From contig JABYQQ010000008.1 in the NCBI GenBank assembly GCA_022605405.1, positions 1,116,001 to 1,180,000 on the forward strand: a stretch of 64,000 nt of DNA, read 5' to 3'. Within the stretch, counting starts at the first letter, position 1. Each line of letters begins with the position of its first letter. Made by a program: the position numbers and the translations under genes. Positions 45,726 to 55,935 of the stretch are shown one piece after another. The notes under the pieces were generated by a model. It did not search any database. It saw nothing but the letters and a program-made list of their open reading frames with translations, and was not told where the DNA came from. This DNA comes from Earliella scabrosa. Its lineage: Eukaryota > Basidiomycota > Agaricomycetes > Polyporales > Polyporaceae.

Positions 45726-47447
45726 TCAATCGTCCACGCACACGACACGAACGTCCTCCAACATACTCCCCACCACCGACCGTTCCCGCAGTCGCAACAT
45801 CAACGCTGGCGGATCCCATTGTTCCTCGTCCTGGTAATGGGACGCCGTGTCCGGAAGAATGCCTACAGATAGCCTCTTCAACGGGCTACCCAAGCTTGAC
45901 CTGCGCTGGAGCATATAGACGACCATCTTGCAGAACTTGGCGAAGACCGCCGGACCATAGAGGTGCCATTTCACCCCTCCTCCGCCTACATCCTTCCACG
46001 CCTCCGTCGGCTCGAACGTCTCGTCGTCCGAGTGTCGCCACATGACGTGCAACTCCTCCAAGTGCGGGCAAAGGCACCCTCCCGAGGCCTGTGCCTCGCC
46101 GAGGATGGTAATGACGTGCCGGGTGTCACATTGGCCGAGGTGAAGGCGGCGAAGCTGGGGGAAGCGGACGAGGAGATAGAAGTCAGGTTTGGTTCGGATG
46201 TGGCGGTTGGACACGGCGATCGTCAACGCGGTGAGATTCCCGAAGGGCGCGAATATCTCCCTGACATCCGTAAGAGAGCGCGCGAAGTCTGGATCGGGCA
46301 CCTCCAACCTCATACGCTTGACACCCTGCGCGTGTGTCTCCAGGACACCGGCTGACCGGGGCGCCCCGGGGTGGAGATAGCGCACTTCATCGGCTGCACA
46401 TATCTGGTTGGAAGACAATAAGTCCACGGGAAGACCTTCGCGAAACGTTAGGCTGATGTAGGACCGTGGGTCGGCGATCTGCAGGAAGCAAGACACAGGA
46501 AGAGTGAGGGTGGAAAGGAGCTTTGTGTACTGGTGCTTGTCATCAGTGATTTCGAGCCTCCGTAGGAGGGGAAGGGTGAGGGCTGAGCCACTACGGTCCG
46601 GGAAGAACGAGAGAGCTTGTTGGAGTCGTAAGGTTTCAAGGGAGACGCAGAGCTGCAAGAGCTCAGGCAAGGAACGGCTGTGGCCTTCCTCGGTGCCGCC
46701 GTTACACGTGCGACAAGTGCATCGGAACAGATCTATATGTCGCAGCTGCGGTGCGATAGAGTCGATGGTGAAGCTGTTGGCAGGATGGCTGAGCGAATGG
46801 AGATTGGGAAGGCATTGTGCTTGCAAGCATACTGCCAATCGAGTTTCCGCGTTGGAAAGTGGACGACGATGCCTGACGGCCAGGGCTGCAAGAGATGGCG
46901 TACTTCCAGCTGTGAGCAACGCGTTGAGGTTATCCACGTCCTCTGGGGCAATTGTGACCGAAAGACTGGCCAACCGCTGCGCATGTGGGGACAGTATCCG
47001 CAGGGCGGATGATGGTAAGCCAATGAGGGAGACCTTGACGGAATGCGTGCGAGTTAACTCCAAGGAAGTTGCAAATCGCTCGAGATAGTCTTCCCCCGCT
47101 TTTATCATGTTATGCGCCGGGGTGAGCCAATCTACCCAAAACTCCGGTGTACGAAACAGTAGCGACCTCCACAGTCGACAGACATGTAGAAGGCTGGTCC
47201 CTCTGTTCTTGAGCCGACTCGGCTGCAATTGTGCGAAAACCTCCATAAGTATCTCGGCGGGCAGGGTTCGATTGATTGGGGCAGCGGCATTGTAGGCAGA
47301 TTTCAAGGCGTGTATGCGGGTTGTGTATTCGTCTATCCTGGCTACAATCCACGATTGAACAGCCGCGGCTCCTAACTGAGAAACAGCCGTCCAATCTTCA
47401 GGGGCAAGTGGTGTAGTACTGGTGGCGATAGTGTCGTTATCGAACAT
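45726..47447 (-). CDS. F-box protein, paralogue A
   Basis: A single exon of 573 residues. The F-box is 'APINRTLPAEILMEVFAQL...LLHVCRLWRSLLFRTPEFWV', preceded by the helix 'ARIDEYTTRIHALKSAYNAA' often seen before fungal F-boxes. A long leucine-rich region follows. It carries a Cys motif, 'FRCTCRTCNGG', also found in the paralogue at 54151-55935; the two match along their whole length, e.g. 'CPHLEELHVMW' and 'CPQLETLHVVY'. The protein would be a substrate receptor of an SCF ligase; no target is known. The open frame extends 34 codons upstream (to 47549), but those residues are hydrophobic and absent from the paralogue, so the start is taken at 47447. Confidence 0.85.
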   Translation of the reverse strand: MFDNDTIATSTTPLAPEDWTAVSQLGAAAVQSWIVARIDEYTTRIHALKSAYNAAAPINRTLPAEILMEVFAQLQPSRLKNRGTSLLHVCRLWRSLLFRTPEFWVDWLTPAHNMIKAGEDYLERFATSLELTRTHSVKVSLIGLPSSALRILSPHAQRLASLSVTIAPEDVDNLNALLTAGSTPSLAALAVRHRRPLSNAETRLAVCLQAQCLPNLHSLSHPANSFTIDSIAPQLRHIDLFRCTCRTCNGGTEEGHSRSLPELLQLCVSLETLRLQQALSFFPDRSGSALTLPLLRRLEITDDKHQYTKLLSTLTLPVSCFLQIADPRSYISLTFREGLPVDLLSSNQICAADEVRYLHPGAPRSAGVLETHAQGVKRMRLEVPDPDFARSLTDVREIFAPFGNLTALTIAVSNRHIRTKPDFYLLVRFPQLRRLHLGQCDTRHVITILGEAQASGGCLCPHLEELHVMWRHSDDETFEPTEAWKDVGGGGVKWHLYGPAVFAKFCKMVVYMLQRRSSLGSPLKRLSVGILPDTASHYQDEEQWDPPALMLRLRERSVVGSMLEDVRVVCVDD

Positions 47448-47955
47448 CTGGAAGCGTGTGAGCTCTGAGTTCGGAGGAACGAAGCAAAGAACAAACAGTT
47501 GCGGGAGCACAGCACAAATACCGCCAATAATGAGTTGGTGGTTGGTCAAGAAGGAACGAAAGCTAGGCCTTTGTCCCCACCATGCAGTCAGGCGACTACG
47601 GTAGATCGGACCGAAGCAGCGAAGCTGAAGGTAGCAATGCTATGTAAGGTCAGTGTCGTCTACCATGAGAGGCCACGACGGTGGCACAACCCATCGTGTG
47701 ATAACACGTAGAAACTTCACAGGACGGCGACCCGTACTTATGTGAGCAGCACGGTTCCTACATCACGAGCGCAATTCGGAGATTTCTGCAGTACGGTTGC
47801 TGTATGCTGTCGAATCGAAGCATGAATCCAGATGTGATAAATTAGATGAAGGGTATTCTAACGATAACCGCCTCGATATACAAACATAGCGAATGGAGCG
47901 AGGGATACAATGAGCGACGGGATAACATGGGCGTGACATAGCTGACGTGGCGGGG
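47448..47955. other. Intergenic
   Basis: 508 bp: upstream of F-box paralogue A and downstream of the SLC41-like gene, both on the minus strand. No further feature is seen. Confidence 0.4.
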
Positions 47956-49930
47956 CTAGCGGGACTTCGGGGTGTGTTTGTGTTTCAAGGCAACCTTCAC
48001 TCCCAAGAGTGAGGCGATCTCGTAGCATGCGACCAGGAGGAGCTGGCCAACGAGATCGGTGAGCGCAGACTGTATTGGTAGGGCGTACATGTCGGGGTCG
48101 AGGTCTCGCTTCCAGAGGAACGTGGTCATGACCTGAGCGAGGAGGAGCGAGATGGTGACCTGGCGGCGACGATGTCAATGGTAGTTCTCGAAGGCAAGAG
48201 CGGCGATGATACGTACAGCAATGAGGAAGAACAAGATTTTGAGGACCATGAAGAGGAAGGGGAGATGGATCCACCCAAATGCAACCACGCATCCGAGGAA
48301 CACCATCTCGATGGGTAAACTAACAACGACTAGAGTCGTCAAGACGAGCCGTGGCTTGGGATGATGCTTGTCTTCCTTGAGATCGGTCATAGAAGCGACC
48401 GCGGTGGTCATCTTGGCTGAGGCTGCGTGCAGGGCAGTGGAGAGGCGTGACACGAAGATCGAGCTGACACCTCCAGGCAGACCTATGTCAAGCAATGGGT
48501 CAGGGTCATACACTGCCAAAAGGTTTTGTATATACGCACCAGCAATGGCAATGGCTAATAGGGCGAACCCGCTATATCGTTCAACGAATGTATCTAGAAC
48601 AATTCCGGTTCCACTGCTGATAGCCATCGCAGCGAACAGCGGCCACCAGCCCTGTGTCAGAAGATGTCGCACATTCTCGTTGCGGTTCGTGATGTACGCC
48701 CATCCAATGGAAGCAAGCGCCAACACGACGACAATGATGATGGGGACGGGAGTGTCGAGCACGTATAGGTGGAGCTCGGAGATGACCCCAAGCAAGGATA
48801 GCGTCACTAGGTCACCAAGGCACGCAGCTACTGGGGGTGCGATATTATCTGCAACGGAGATTGGTCGGTGACAAGGTTGTAGATGAATGACTCTTACCGG
48901 GGTCTAAACCGAATCTTCGACATAAGATGACCAGACCACACATGAACGATCCCAAGAGTATACTTGAGAGACATGCGGCGCACATGGCAGAAGAGGCCAC
49001 CATGATGAATCTAGCAGGTAGTTGCATAGATTAACCAAGATAGATTCCTGCAGGAGGCAACGCGGCGCCCACTTACTCTGCCGCGCCGGAAGGAGGCGGT
49101 GGGATGGGTCGTTGTGGCTTGGGTTTATGGACGCCACGGGCGATGAACCGCATGACCAACTCTCCCTCGGCGCCGTTCAAAGATCCTTCCCCGTTCGTGC
49201 TGGCTTCCCCAGGAAGGACCTTGCTCATGAGAAACGCCACGCATGCAGCGAAGAACGACACGACGGTGGCCTGAACCTGAAGAAAGGTAAGGTTCCCAAG
49301 GACGATTGAGCGGCGCTTGGCGGGAATGTCGAGGTCTCCCATGTTTGCCGAGGTGCCGAGTCGAGCGGAAAGGTTCATCTCAAGGTTGCCCTTGAGGTTC
49401 AGAATCACAGGAATGATCATAATGAGTTCGTCGATGCGGGTCATGGCTTTCCAATGCTGCATATAGGTCAAGACATATGTTGACACAGAAGGGGGTACTA
49501 TGTCACTCACAGAGACTTTCTCCAATATTTCTCCCGTGAACAGAATGCCGACGATGGTCAACAGTAGTGTTGGTCCCGTCTGAATCGCGGTCATATACTG
49601 AATGGACAGAGCATATGCAGAATGACTCACCTCGAGCACTATACGCTTCACCTGACTGAACGTGTTCGCAGGACGTTCCTCTGACCGCTCTCGTCCACGG
49701 GTTCGTGAGCGGGGTCCAAGCAATGCCTCTCCATCTTCAACATCCGAGTCGTCGTCCGAGTCAGGAGGGTCCGAGTGGTAATTTGAGCCGTCATAACGCG
49801 AACGGCGTGCGGGCGTAACTGGCACTTCTTCGAGACCGGACATTTCGATGGTGTCGGAATTGCTCTCGGAGTCGTCGTCATGTTGCGACTCCCGGTCAGC
49901 ATCGAAGAGAAGGGCTTGTCTGGCCTCCAT
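47956..49930 (-). CDS. SLC41/MgtE-family divalent cation (Mg2+) transporter
   Basis: Seven exons (49930-49631, 49579-49511, 49456-49077, 49010-48898, 48848-48540, 48482-48217, 48159-47956; 1641 nt) give 546 residues. An acidic cytosolic N-terminus of ~95 residues precedes two MgtE-type repeats. Repeat 1 has 'GPTLLLTIVGILFTGEILEK' and 'IPVILNLKGNLEMNLSARLG', the SLC41 signature with the conserved Asn and Asp-type residues, and 'NMGDLD'. Repeat 2 has 'PDNIAPPVAACLGDLVTLSL', the typical second signature, later 'SRLSTALHAAS'. About ten membrane spans are predicted by eye. Animal SLC41 proteins export or exchange Mg2+; fungal homologues are little studied. Membrane location (plasma or vacuolar) is not readable. 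Confidence 0.9.
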
Positions 49931-50310
49931 TTGGAGACTCGCGTGAAGTCCAGCGATGGTAAGGAAAGAAAAGAGGCGAAGGGAAGAAACAGAGTGTGGG
50001 TGGGAGGCCCGAGGGTGACTATATGCGCCAAATATGCGCCGCGGCGCTAAGTATATTGAGATTCACTGGTTTAGCACACCGTGGGAATGACCTTCCAAAA
50101 ACGTGCCCCATTGTGACAGACGCCTTCAGGCTGAGCTGGGCGCTTGCGGACTTGGATCTGCTCGCGACGTTCCTCGTCGACACTCTCCTCGACGTCCTCC
50201 CCGTCCTTCTCGTTCTGCCTCGTACTCTCGGTGCTGTCTACGCTGGCCGAGAGCTATCTGGGGACACCACTCTTGTCTCGACATCCGCGGTCCGGACCCC
50301 GCACCGCGCC
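49931..50310. promoter_or_regulatory. Divergent promoter region (SLC41-like / ADA3)
   Basis: 380 bp between two head-to-head start codons. The duplicated 'gccaaatatgcgccgc' pattern near 50022-50042 could be a binding site. Confidence 0.4.
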
Positions 50311-52918
50311 ATGTCGTCTACAGTCACACAATACGCCGCACTCCCGCCAATTCGCTCCGCTCTCTTCCATAGCCCGCCCGACACGGTCCCGCCGACGGAC
50401 GAACTCGAACAGCTCCAGTCGGAGCTCATTGCTTTCAAGACAAAGAGTTTAGAACGCGCCAAGAAAGCCGGAGATGACATCCGGACGATTGAGGAGACCA
50501 TGCGTCGTCTCAAGGAGAAGGAGAAGGGAAAGGCGAAGGCGTTGCAGAAGGCGGAGCGGGAACGTCAATGTGCGTACGATTGTAGCGGTTTGTACTCTGA
50601 TGCTTACCATGTCGTTGGCTTCACCCCCTACTCACCTGCCGCCGGCCCGGTCTGACGCGCCCCTCAACCTTTCAAACCGCTATACTTGCCTTTCGCGTCC
50701 ACTGTAACTATGCTGCATTTGCTCGACGCCCTCCTCTGAATCGGAATGCGCTGCCTGACTCCTTTGGGCATGTGCCCGGTTCTGGCGCGTACACCATCCC
50801 ACGCTTCTCCACCTCACTATCTCGCTGTGCGCTCTCCTCTTCTCTTGTACTCGCTTTGGTCATCGATTGGTACAACAATACGTGTCTCACATCCAACATC
50901 CCGAATATTCCGACCGCTATCTGTGCAACGACATATGACTCGCCGGCGACGCTTTGGCCTTGCCGCCACTCGTATCTCCGCTTGTCCGTGCACGTCTTAC
51001 TCTGCTACTGCCACAACCACCTGTGCATCTTCCGCTTCGCACCTCACTCGTACATGACCTGCACAGTCACCCCATCAGTCAACGGAGACGAGAACCGACT
51101 GTCTGCGCAACCAACCACTCAGCCACCCAGGAATCGTCTATCCGCCGCCCCCACACCCTCTATGCCTACACCACAACCATCGTTCACGGACCTGCGGAAG
51201 AGGTGAGTTTCTGGCAGTATCGCCATCGTAGGTACTGACCTTGCAGCAGTGCTGTGGACGACCCGAAGAAGAACAAGAAGAAGAAGCGGAAGCGAGAGGA
51301 TTCGAGTGATCTCGAACCAGGTGCGTATCATCACTAACTGCCGCCATACGCTCGCTACATCCTCCTGCCTCTAGACCCGCCCAAGGTCCGGAAAGCATCC
51401 CCTCTCCCACCCCATACCCATCCACATCCACCGCTACCCCCGAAGCCGTCCAAGTATCCGTCGACCTCCCTCGCATTCAGCAAGGTGCGTTTACATCGCC
51501 ATCTTGAGGGGTCTGTGCGCTCACCGAGCGTGCAGCCCGCCAACGCCCCCGACTTTGCCCTACCCACATCTACATCATTACTCCCGCCCCGTCCACCAGT
51601 GGCGCCCCGACCGGTTGCTGGCCCCAGCAAGCCTACTGAAGTCACTGAAGACTTTAGCAAGAGCAAGCAGCCAAATCAGGTCCTCGTGACCACCTTCTAC
51701 ACCAGCATCGAGCCGTGGTTACGTCCGATCAAGGAGGAGGACATCGGCTTCCTGCGGTTCACGCACGACGAGGTCGAGCCGTTCATCATGCCCAAGCTCG
51801 GTCGACATTACTCGGTTCAATGGGAGGAGGAGGACATAGCAGCGTTTGGCCAGCCGCTACCCGGAACCGCCGCCACGCGGGCGAGTGCGCACGCAGGCCC
51901 GTCAAATTCTCTGCCCAAGTGGGAGCCATCGACGCTTTCCGAGCCCGACCTGCTTACTGAGGAGCGCGGGCACGGACCGCTAACCGAGCGGGTCGCGAGT
52001 GCCCTGATTCCGATGAACGACCTGCTGGAGTGGAAGGGCGTGAAGGCTGCAGAGGAGGCTATGGAGGGTCGGCCGGGGACGAATGGTGCGGCTGCAGCTG
52101 CGGCGCGAGACAAGCTGAACGTTGCTGACCTGGAGGAGCGGATGAAGAACGTGATGCGGTATCACGGGCTATTGGACGAGATCGTGAGTTCCATCGTCAG
52201 TATCGCACAGGTTTCTGCTGCTCACCATCACTGCCAGCCCGACTACTCGGAAGCAGTAGACGATCCAATAGCCACCGCATTGCGTCATGCCCAACGCGAG
52301 CTGCGCACGGTTCTAGCGACGAACAAGGCGCGACGGCACCGATTAGCCGCCATTGCCGAGGACCGGCTCGCGTACCAGGAGTATGTTGACAGCCGGGATG
52401 CCATCGACAAGAGCATCTCCACGCTCTACTCGAAGCTGCAGAAGAAGGACGGACCGAAGGCGAACAAGAAGAAGAAGCAGAAGGGGTCCGACCTGCCTGG
52501 TTCGAATGGTACGGCCGCGCTCACCGGCACTGCTGCCCTTCCGCCCTGTCCGGCCGCACTAGGGCTCAACCCCGACGAGCACAACATGCTGCACGTGCCC
52601 GAGCAACTCAACGACCTCGTGCGGACACGGCGGAACTGGGTGGACATTGTCGGTGGCGTGTTCGAGGAGAAGGAACGCGAGCACCCGGGACGAATATGGG
52701 GCTTCCCTCCGGAAAGCATCTATCAGGGAGTCGACGAGGAAGTGCGTGCGGAGCTCGAGCGCGTTGGGCCCGTCCGGCCTACAGCTGGGTCAAGTCTTCC
52801 GCGACTCAATGGCCTCGGCCACACGCACGGGCACGGTCACGGGCGCGCGAACGGCGTCGACTCACGGACAGGTTCGAAGGGCAAAGCGCGGGCGGGGGAC
52901 GAGATGGACCTCGGGTAA
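50311..52918 (+). CDS. NGG1: SAGA/ADA histone acetyltransferase subunit Ada3 (Ngg1)
   Basis: The N-terminus (50311 to about 50569) reads 'TVPPTDELEQLQSELIAFK' then 'RAKKAGDDIRTIEETMRRLK', the usual fungal Ada3 start. Secure later exons are 51079-51202, 51247-51320, 51375-51484, 51536-52183 and 52238-52918, and the frame closes (1896 nt, 631 residues) if the region 50570-51078 is one intron. That would be 509 nt, so an intermediate exon there is likely and the N-terminal model is provisional. The C-terminus has the Ada3 domain: 'LAYQEYVDSRDAIDKSISTL', 'HVPEQLNDLVRTRRNWVDIV', 'REHPGRIWGFPPESIY'. A lysine-rich 'KKNKKKKRKRE' and a Pro-rich linker lie between. Ada3 binds Ada2-Gcn5 and stimulates nucleosome acetylation. 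Confidence 0.9.
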
Positions 52919-54150
52919 CCCATGGTCATGCCGGTGTGCTCGCTGTTGGCTCCGCTGTACGTTGTCTCCGTGCCCTGTACTCCGTGCTTATTGGTATTAT
53001 CATCGCGCGTCTGGACTGAGCCCAGACTGCGCCCCCCGCTGCTCCCCGCCATACGCTACTCTTCACGCACATAGTACTACTTACTTATTTGGTCACGCAC
53101 GACTCCTTGACGTTAACGTTTTTGTGTTGTCGAGTCTTCCCGTCTGTCCTGTCGCTCGCACGGTCTGCTCCGCGCATGTACCTCCTCCTCGTGTTACTGT
53201 ATATGCTACCCACGTCGTTGTCGTTGTCGTTATGATTGCTTGCTGACGGCTCGGGCGTGGTGGCCATGAGGTGGCCACCAATTGTCGGTTGCAGTCTATC
53301 CAGGTGGATTAACGGCCTGCAGTGGCATCAACTCATCAAGGCTGTTTTCTCCCACTCTCTGTGTGTCGACTCATCTGCTCATCCTTCATCGCAGACCCGT
53401 TGTTTTATGCACGACCAAGCACGGTGAGTACGCTCGTCTCGTCTGTTGATAGGGCGCTGAAAGGCTTCAAGTCTAGCTCTCCATCGAAAGGGTGACATCC
53501 ACTGCGTTGACCATGACGTTTTCCGGCTTGCCTAGCGAGCTTCTTCGATAGAGCACAAGTCTGCGTACGCTCGGAAGTTTAGTCTGCGACTTGACGACTG
53601 GCACGCCGAGGTCGCCCCCAGTGTTGGATGGACCTCCTGCACCACATGCCCTGGTTTTTCATCGAAAGGCGTCTGCCACTAATTTCTCTCACCGTCGTCT
53701 ACCATCGCTATGCCGCACTCGCGGGTGTATGCCGAGAATGCCAAAGTCCTTCCGCGCACAACCGTCTTAAGCGGATTGCCGTACACTGTGTGAACTGAAT
53801 GGTGCTTTGTACCGGTATGCAACTTTCAGGTGACACAACATAAACCCGCTCATTCCCTTGTGGTTAGAGCTCACGTCCGATAGTCGCTGTCTCAGTCTTC
53901 GCGTCCACTGTAACGCAGACGCCGCCACCTGGCAGCTGCGGGACGGCAAACGGGCGTCGGGCGGTCGGGTACAACCGTCGCATGCACGAGTTAGCCGAAC
54001 GCCCTGCTGGCAAAAATTTTCAGCCTGTTCCAACCACACCCGCAACATCGAAGGTTACGAAAGTTGGCATAACTGCTGAAGTGTGTCAGTAACATCATTT
54101 TTGGTTTGAACTTGAAGCTGACGTCTACATAGACGCTCAGGACCTACTCT
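52919..54150. other. Intergenic between ADA3 and F-box paralogue B
   Basis: 1.2 kb: ADA3 3' flank, a possible F-box fragment at 53513-53770, and the upstream region of paralogue B. No intact gene is seen. Confidence 0.45.
53513..53770 (+). pseudogene. Possible F-box gene fragment
   Basis: From ATG 53513 the frame reads 'MTFSGLPSELLR', then TAG, then 'STSLRTLGSLVCDL' and on. 'LPSELL' is the common start of an F-box, and other F-box genes are close by, but the match is short and the rest is not recognisable. Confidence 0.2.
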
Positions 54151-55935
54151 ATGTCTTCGAGTCCTCTTACTTTGGAAGCGCACCATCTGCCGGCGTTTGG
54201 CCACTTGCATCTTGCTGCCGAAGATGCGACATACCTGGCTGGAATGGACTCCGCGCTGATAGGGAAGTGGGCCGATGCCAGGATCGTGGAATACAATCGC
54301 CGCATCTACGCCCTCAGGAGCTTGCACAACGCCGTCGCGCCTATCCACCGCACACTGCCCACAGAAATTCTCATCTACATCTTCACCGCCTTGCGTCCAA
54401 GCCGCCGCAGAGACAACGGGATCCGCCTCCTCCACGTATGCAGATACTGGAGGTCGCTCCTTCTGAACACCTCCGAGTTCTGGGTAGAGGCCCTGACTAG
54501 GGAACGAAACGTGGTGAACGCACGACAGTCGACATTGAAGAGGCTTGAGTCGTTGCTCAACCTTACAGGGACGCGCTCTATCCCGTTGTCCTTGTATGGG
54601 TTCACTCTTGCGGCGCTGGAAACGGTCACCCCGCATGCTCACCGAATATCCAACTTGACGCTGACCATCACGGTGGACGACATTGAGCCTCTGAACGCGA
54701 TGCTTAGAACAGGGGTTCCTCTCATCAGGAACCTGAGCGTGGCCCACCGCATGGATCACTTCCAGCAGAAATGGGGAGTGGTAGCATTGGATCTCTCGCT
54801 TGTACCCCAGCTGCAGACCCTCAGACATCCCTTCCAACCACTCGCCGTCTCGTTTTTCGACAATCGACTTCGAGAGCTCGAGATGTTCAATTGTCAATGC
54901 GCCGCCTGTGACATTGGACGCAATATAGCGTACACGTCTCTCGTGCAAATACTCAACCGGTGTCCGTCTCTAGAGGTATTGAAGATCACCAGGGTGGACT
55001 TCTTCTCCGCCCAGCGTCCCTTGCGGGATTTCGTAGTTGACCTGCCGGTCCTGCGCCAACTCCACATTGAAAGCGACAAACGCGAGTTCCCTAACATCTT
55101 CTCCATCCTCAACTACCCTTCCACCTGTTTCGTCGAACTGACGGACACATTCTCCGCATGGACGCCGTTCCGAGAACACCTCCCCGTCGATCTCTCATCC
55201 TTCCCCCGGATCACCACCGCGGACGAACTGCGGTACATCCACAGACACTCCGGACATGACGAGCCCAGCACCCTCGAGACGTACGTCGACGGCTCCAAGC
55301 GTCTGAGCCTGGCCGTACCGCACCCCAAGTTCGAGACCGTGCTGACGGACATCATCGACATCTTCTCCCCCTTCCGGTCCGTCACGACCCTGCGCATCGA
55401 CGCGGCGCACTACCACATCCTGCGCATCCGCGATCGCAGTACCCTCAGCAGTCGTATATGCGCCTTGCTCGACGCGTTCCCGCAGCTGCGCCATCTCAGC
55501 ATCGGCCGGACGGACTGCAGGCAGCTCGGCCTGCTCGCCACGCTCGCGAGTCCGTCGCGCGACCACCCGGGCTCGGGGAGGTACCTCTGCCCGCAGCTCG
55601 AGACGCTCCATGTGGTGTATAAGCCCCATGATGAACTGACACCGGCGCAGCGGGCGGAACTGCGTTCACTGGAAAGTCGCGCGGGCCACGAATTCCCAGA
55701 TGGACCGGCGATGTTTGCTGAATTGTGCGACCAGCTCGGTGATATGCTGCGGGCACGCGCGGCGGGGCTGCGCAAGTCGCTGAAGAAGGTGGTCATTCGC
55801 TTAGTTAAGGACGACGCAGCTGGGTATGGGGACGAGCAAGGAGGGGACCTGCCGGCGATGAGAGTGTATATGCGGACGCGGCTCGGTGCTCTGCTGGATG
55901 ACGTTGCGGTATCGTATCTGGACGACTGCCAGTGA
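54151..55935 (+). CDS. F-box protein, paralogue B
   Basis: A single exon of 594 residues. 'ARIVEYNRRIYALRSLHNAV' and the F-box 'IHRTLPTEILIYIFTALRPS...LLHVCRYWRSLLLNTSEFWV' correspond residue by residue to paralogue A at 45726-47447. The shared Cys motif is 'FNCQCAACDIG', and the later blocks 'DIFSPFRSVTTLRI' and 'LRHLSIGRTDCRQL' also match. The two genes lie on opposite strands about 6.7 kb apart, so one is an inverted duplicate of the other. The divergence is large, so the event is old. Function is as for paralogue A: a putative SCF receptor with unknown target. The start follows a short AT-rich leader and a CT-rich stretch. Confidence 0.85.
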   Translation: MSSSPLTLEAHHLPAFGHLHLAAEDATYLAGMDSALIGKWADARIVEYNRRIYALRSLHNAVAPIHRTLPTEILIYIFTALRPSRRRDNGIRLLHVCRYWRSLLLNTSEFWVEALTRERNVVNARQSTLKRLESLLNLTGTRSIPLSLYGFTLAALETVTPHAHRISNLTLTITVDDIEPLNAMLRTGVPLIRNLSVAHRMDHFQQKWGVVALDLSLVPQLQTLRHPFQPLAVSFFDNRLRELEMFNCQCAACDIGRNIAYTSLVQILNRCPSLEVLKITRVDFFSAQRPLRDFVVDLPVLRQLHIESDKREFPNIFSILNYPSTCFVELTDTFSAWTPFREHLPVDLSSFPRITTADELRYIHRHSGHDEPSTLETYVDGSKRLSLAVPHPKFETVLTDIIDIFSPFRSVTTLRIDAAHYHILRIRDRSTLSSRICALLDAFPQLRHLSIGRTDCRQLGLLATLASPSRDHPGSGRYLCPQLETLHVVYKPHDELTPAQRAELRSLESRAGHEFPDGPAMFAELCDQLGDMLRARAAGLRKSLKKVVIRLVKDDAAGYGDEQGGDLPAMRVYMRTRLGALLDDVAVSYLDDCQ

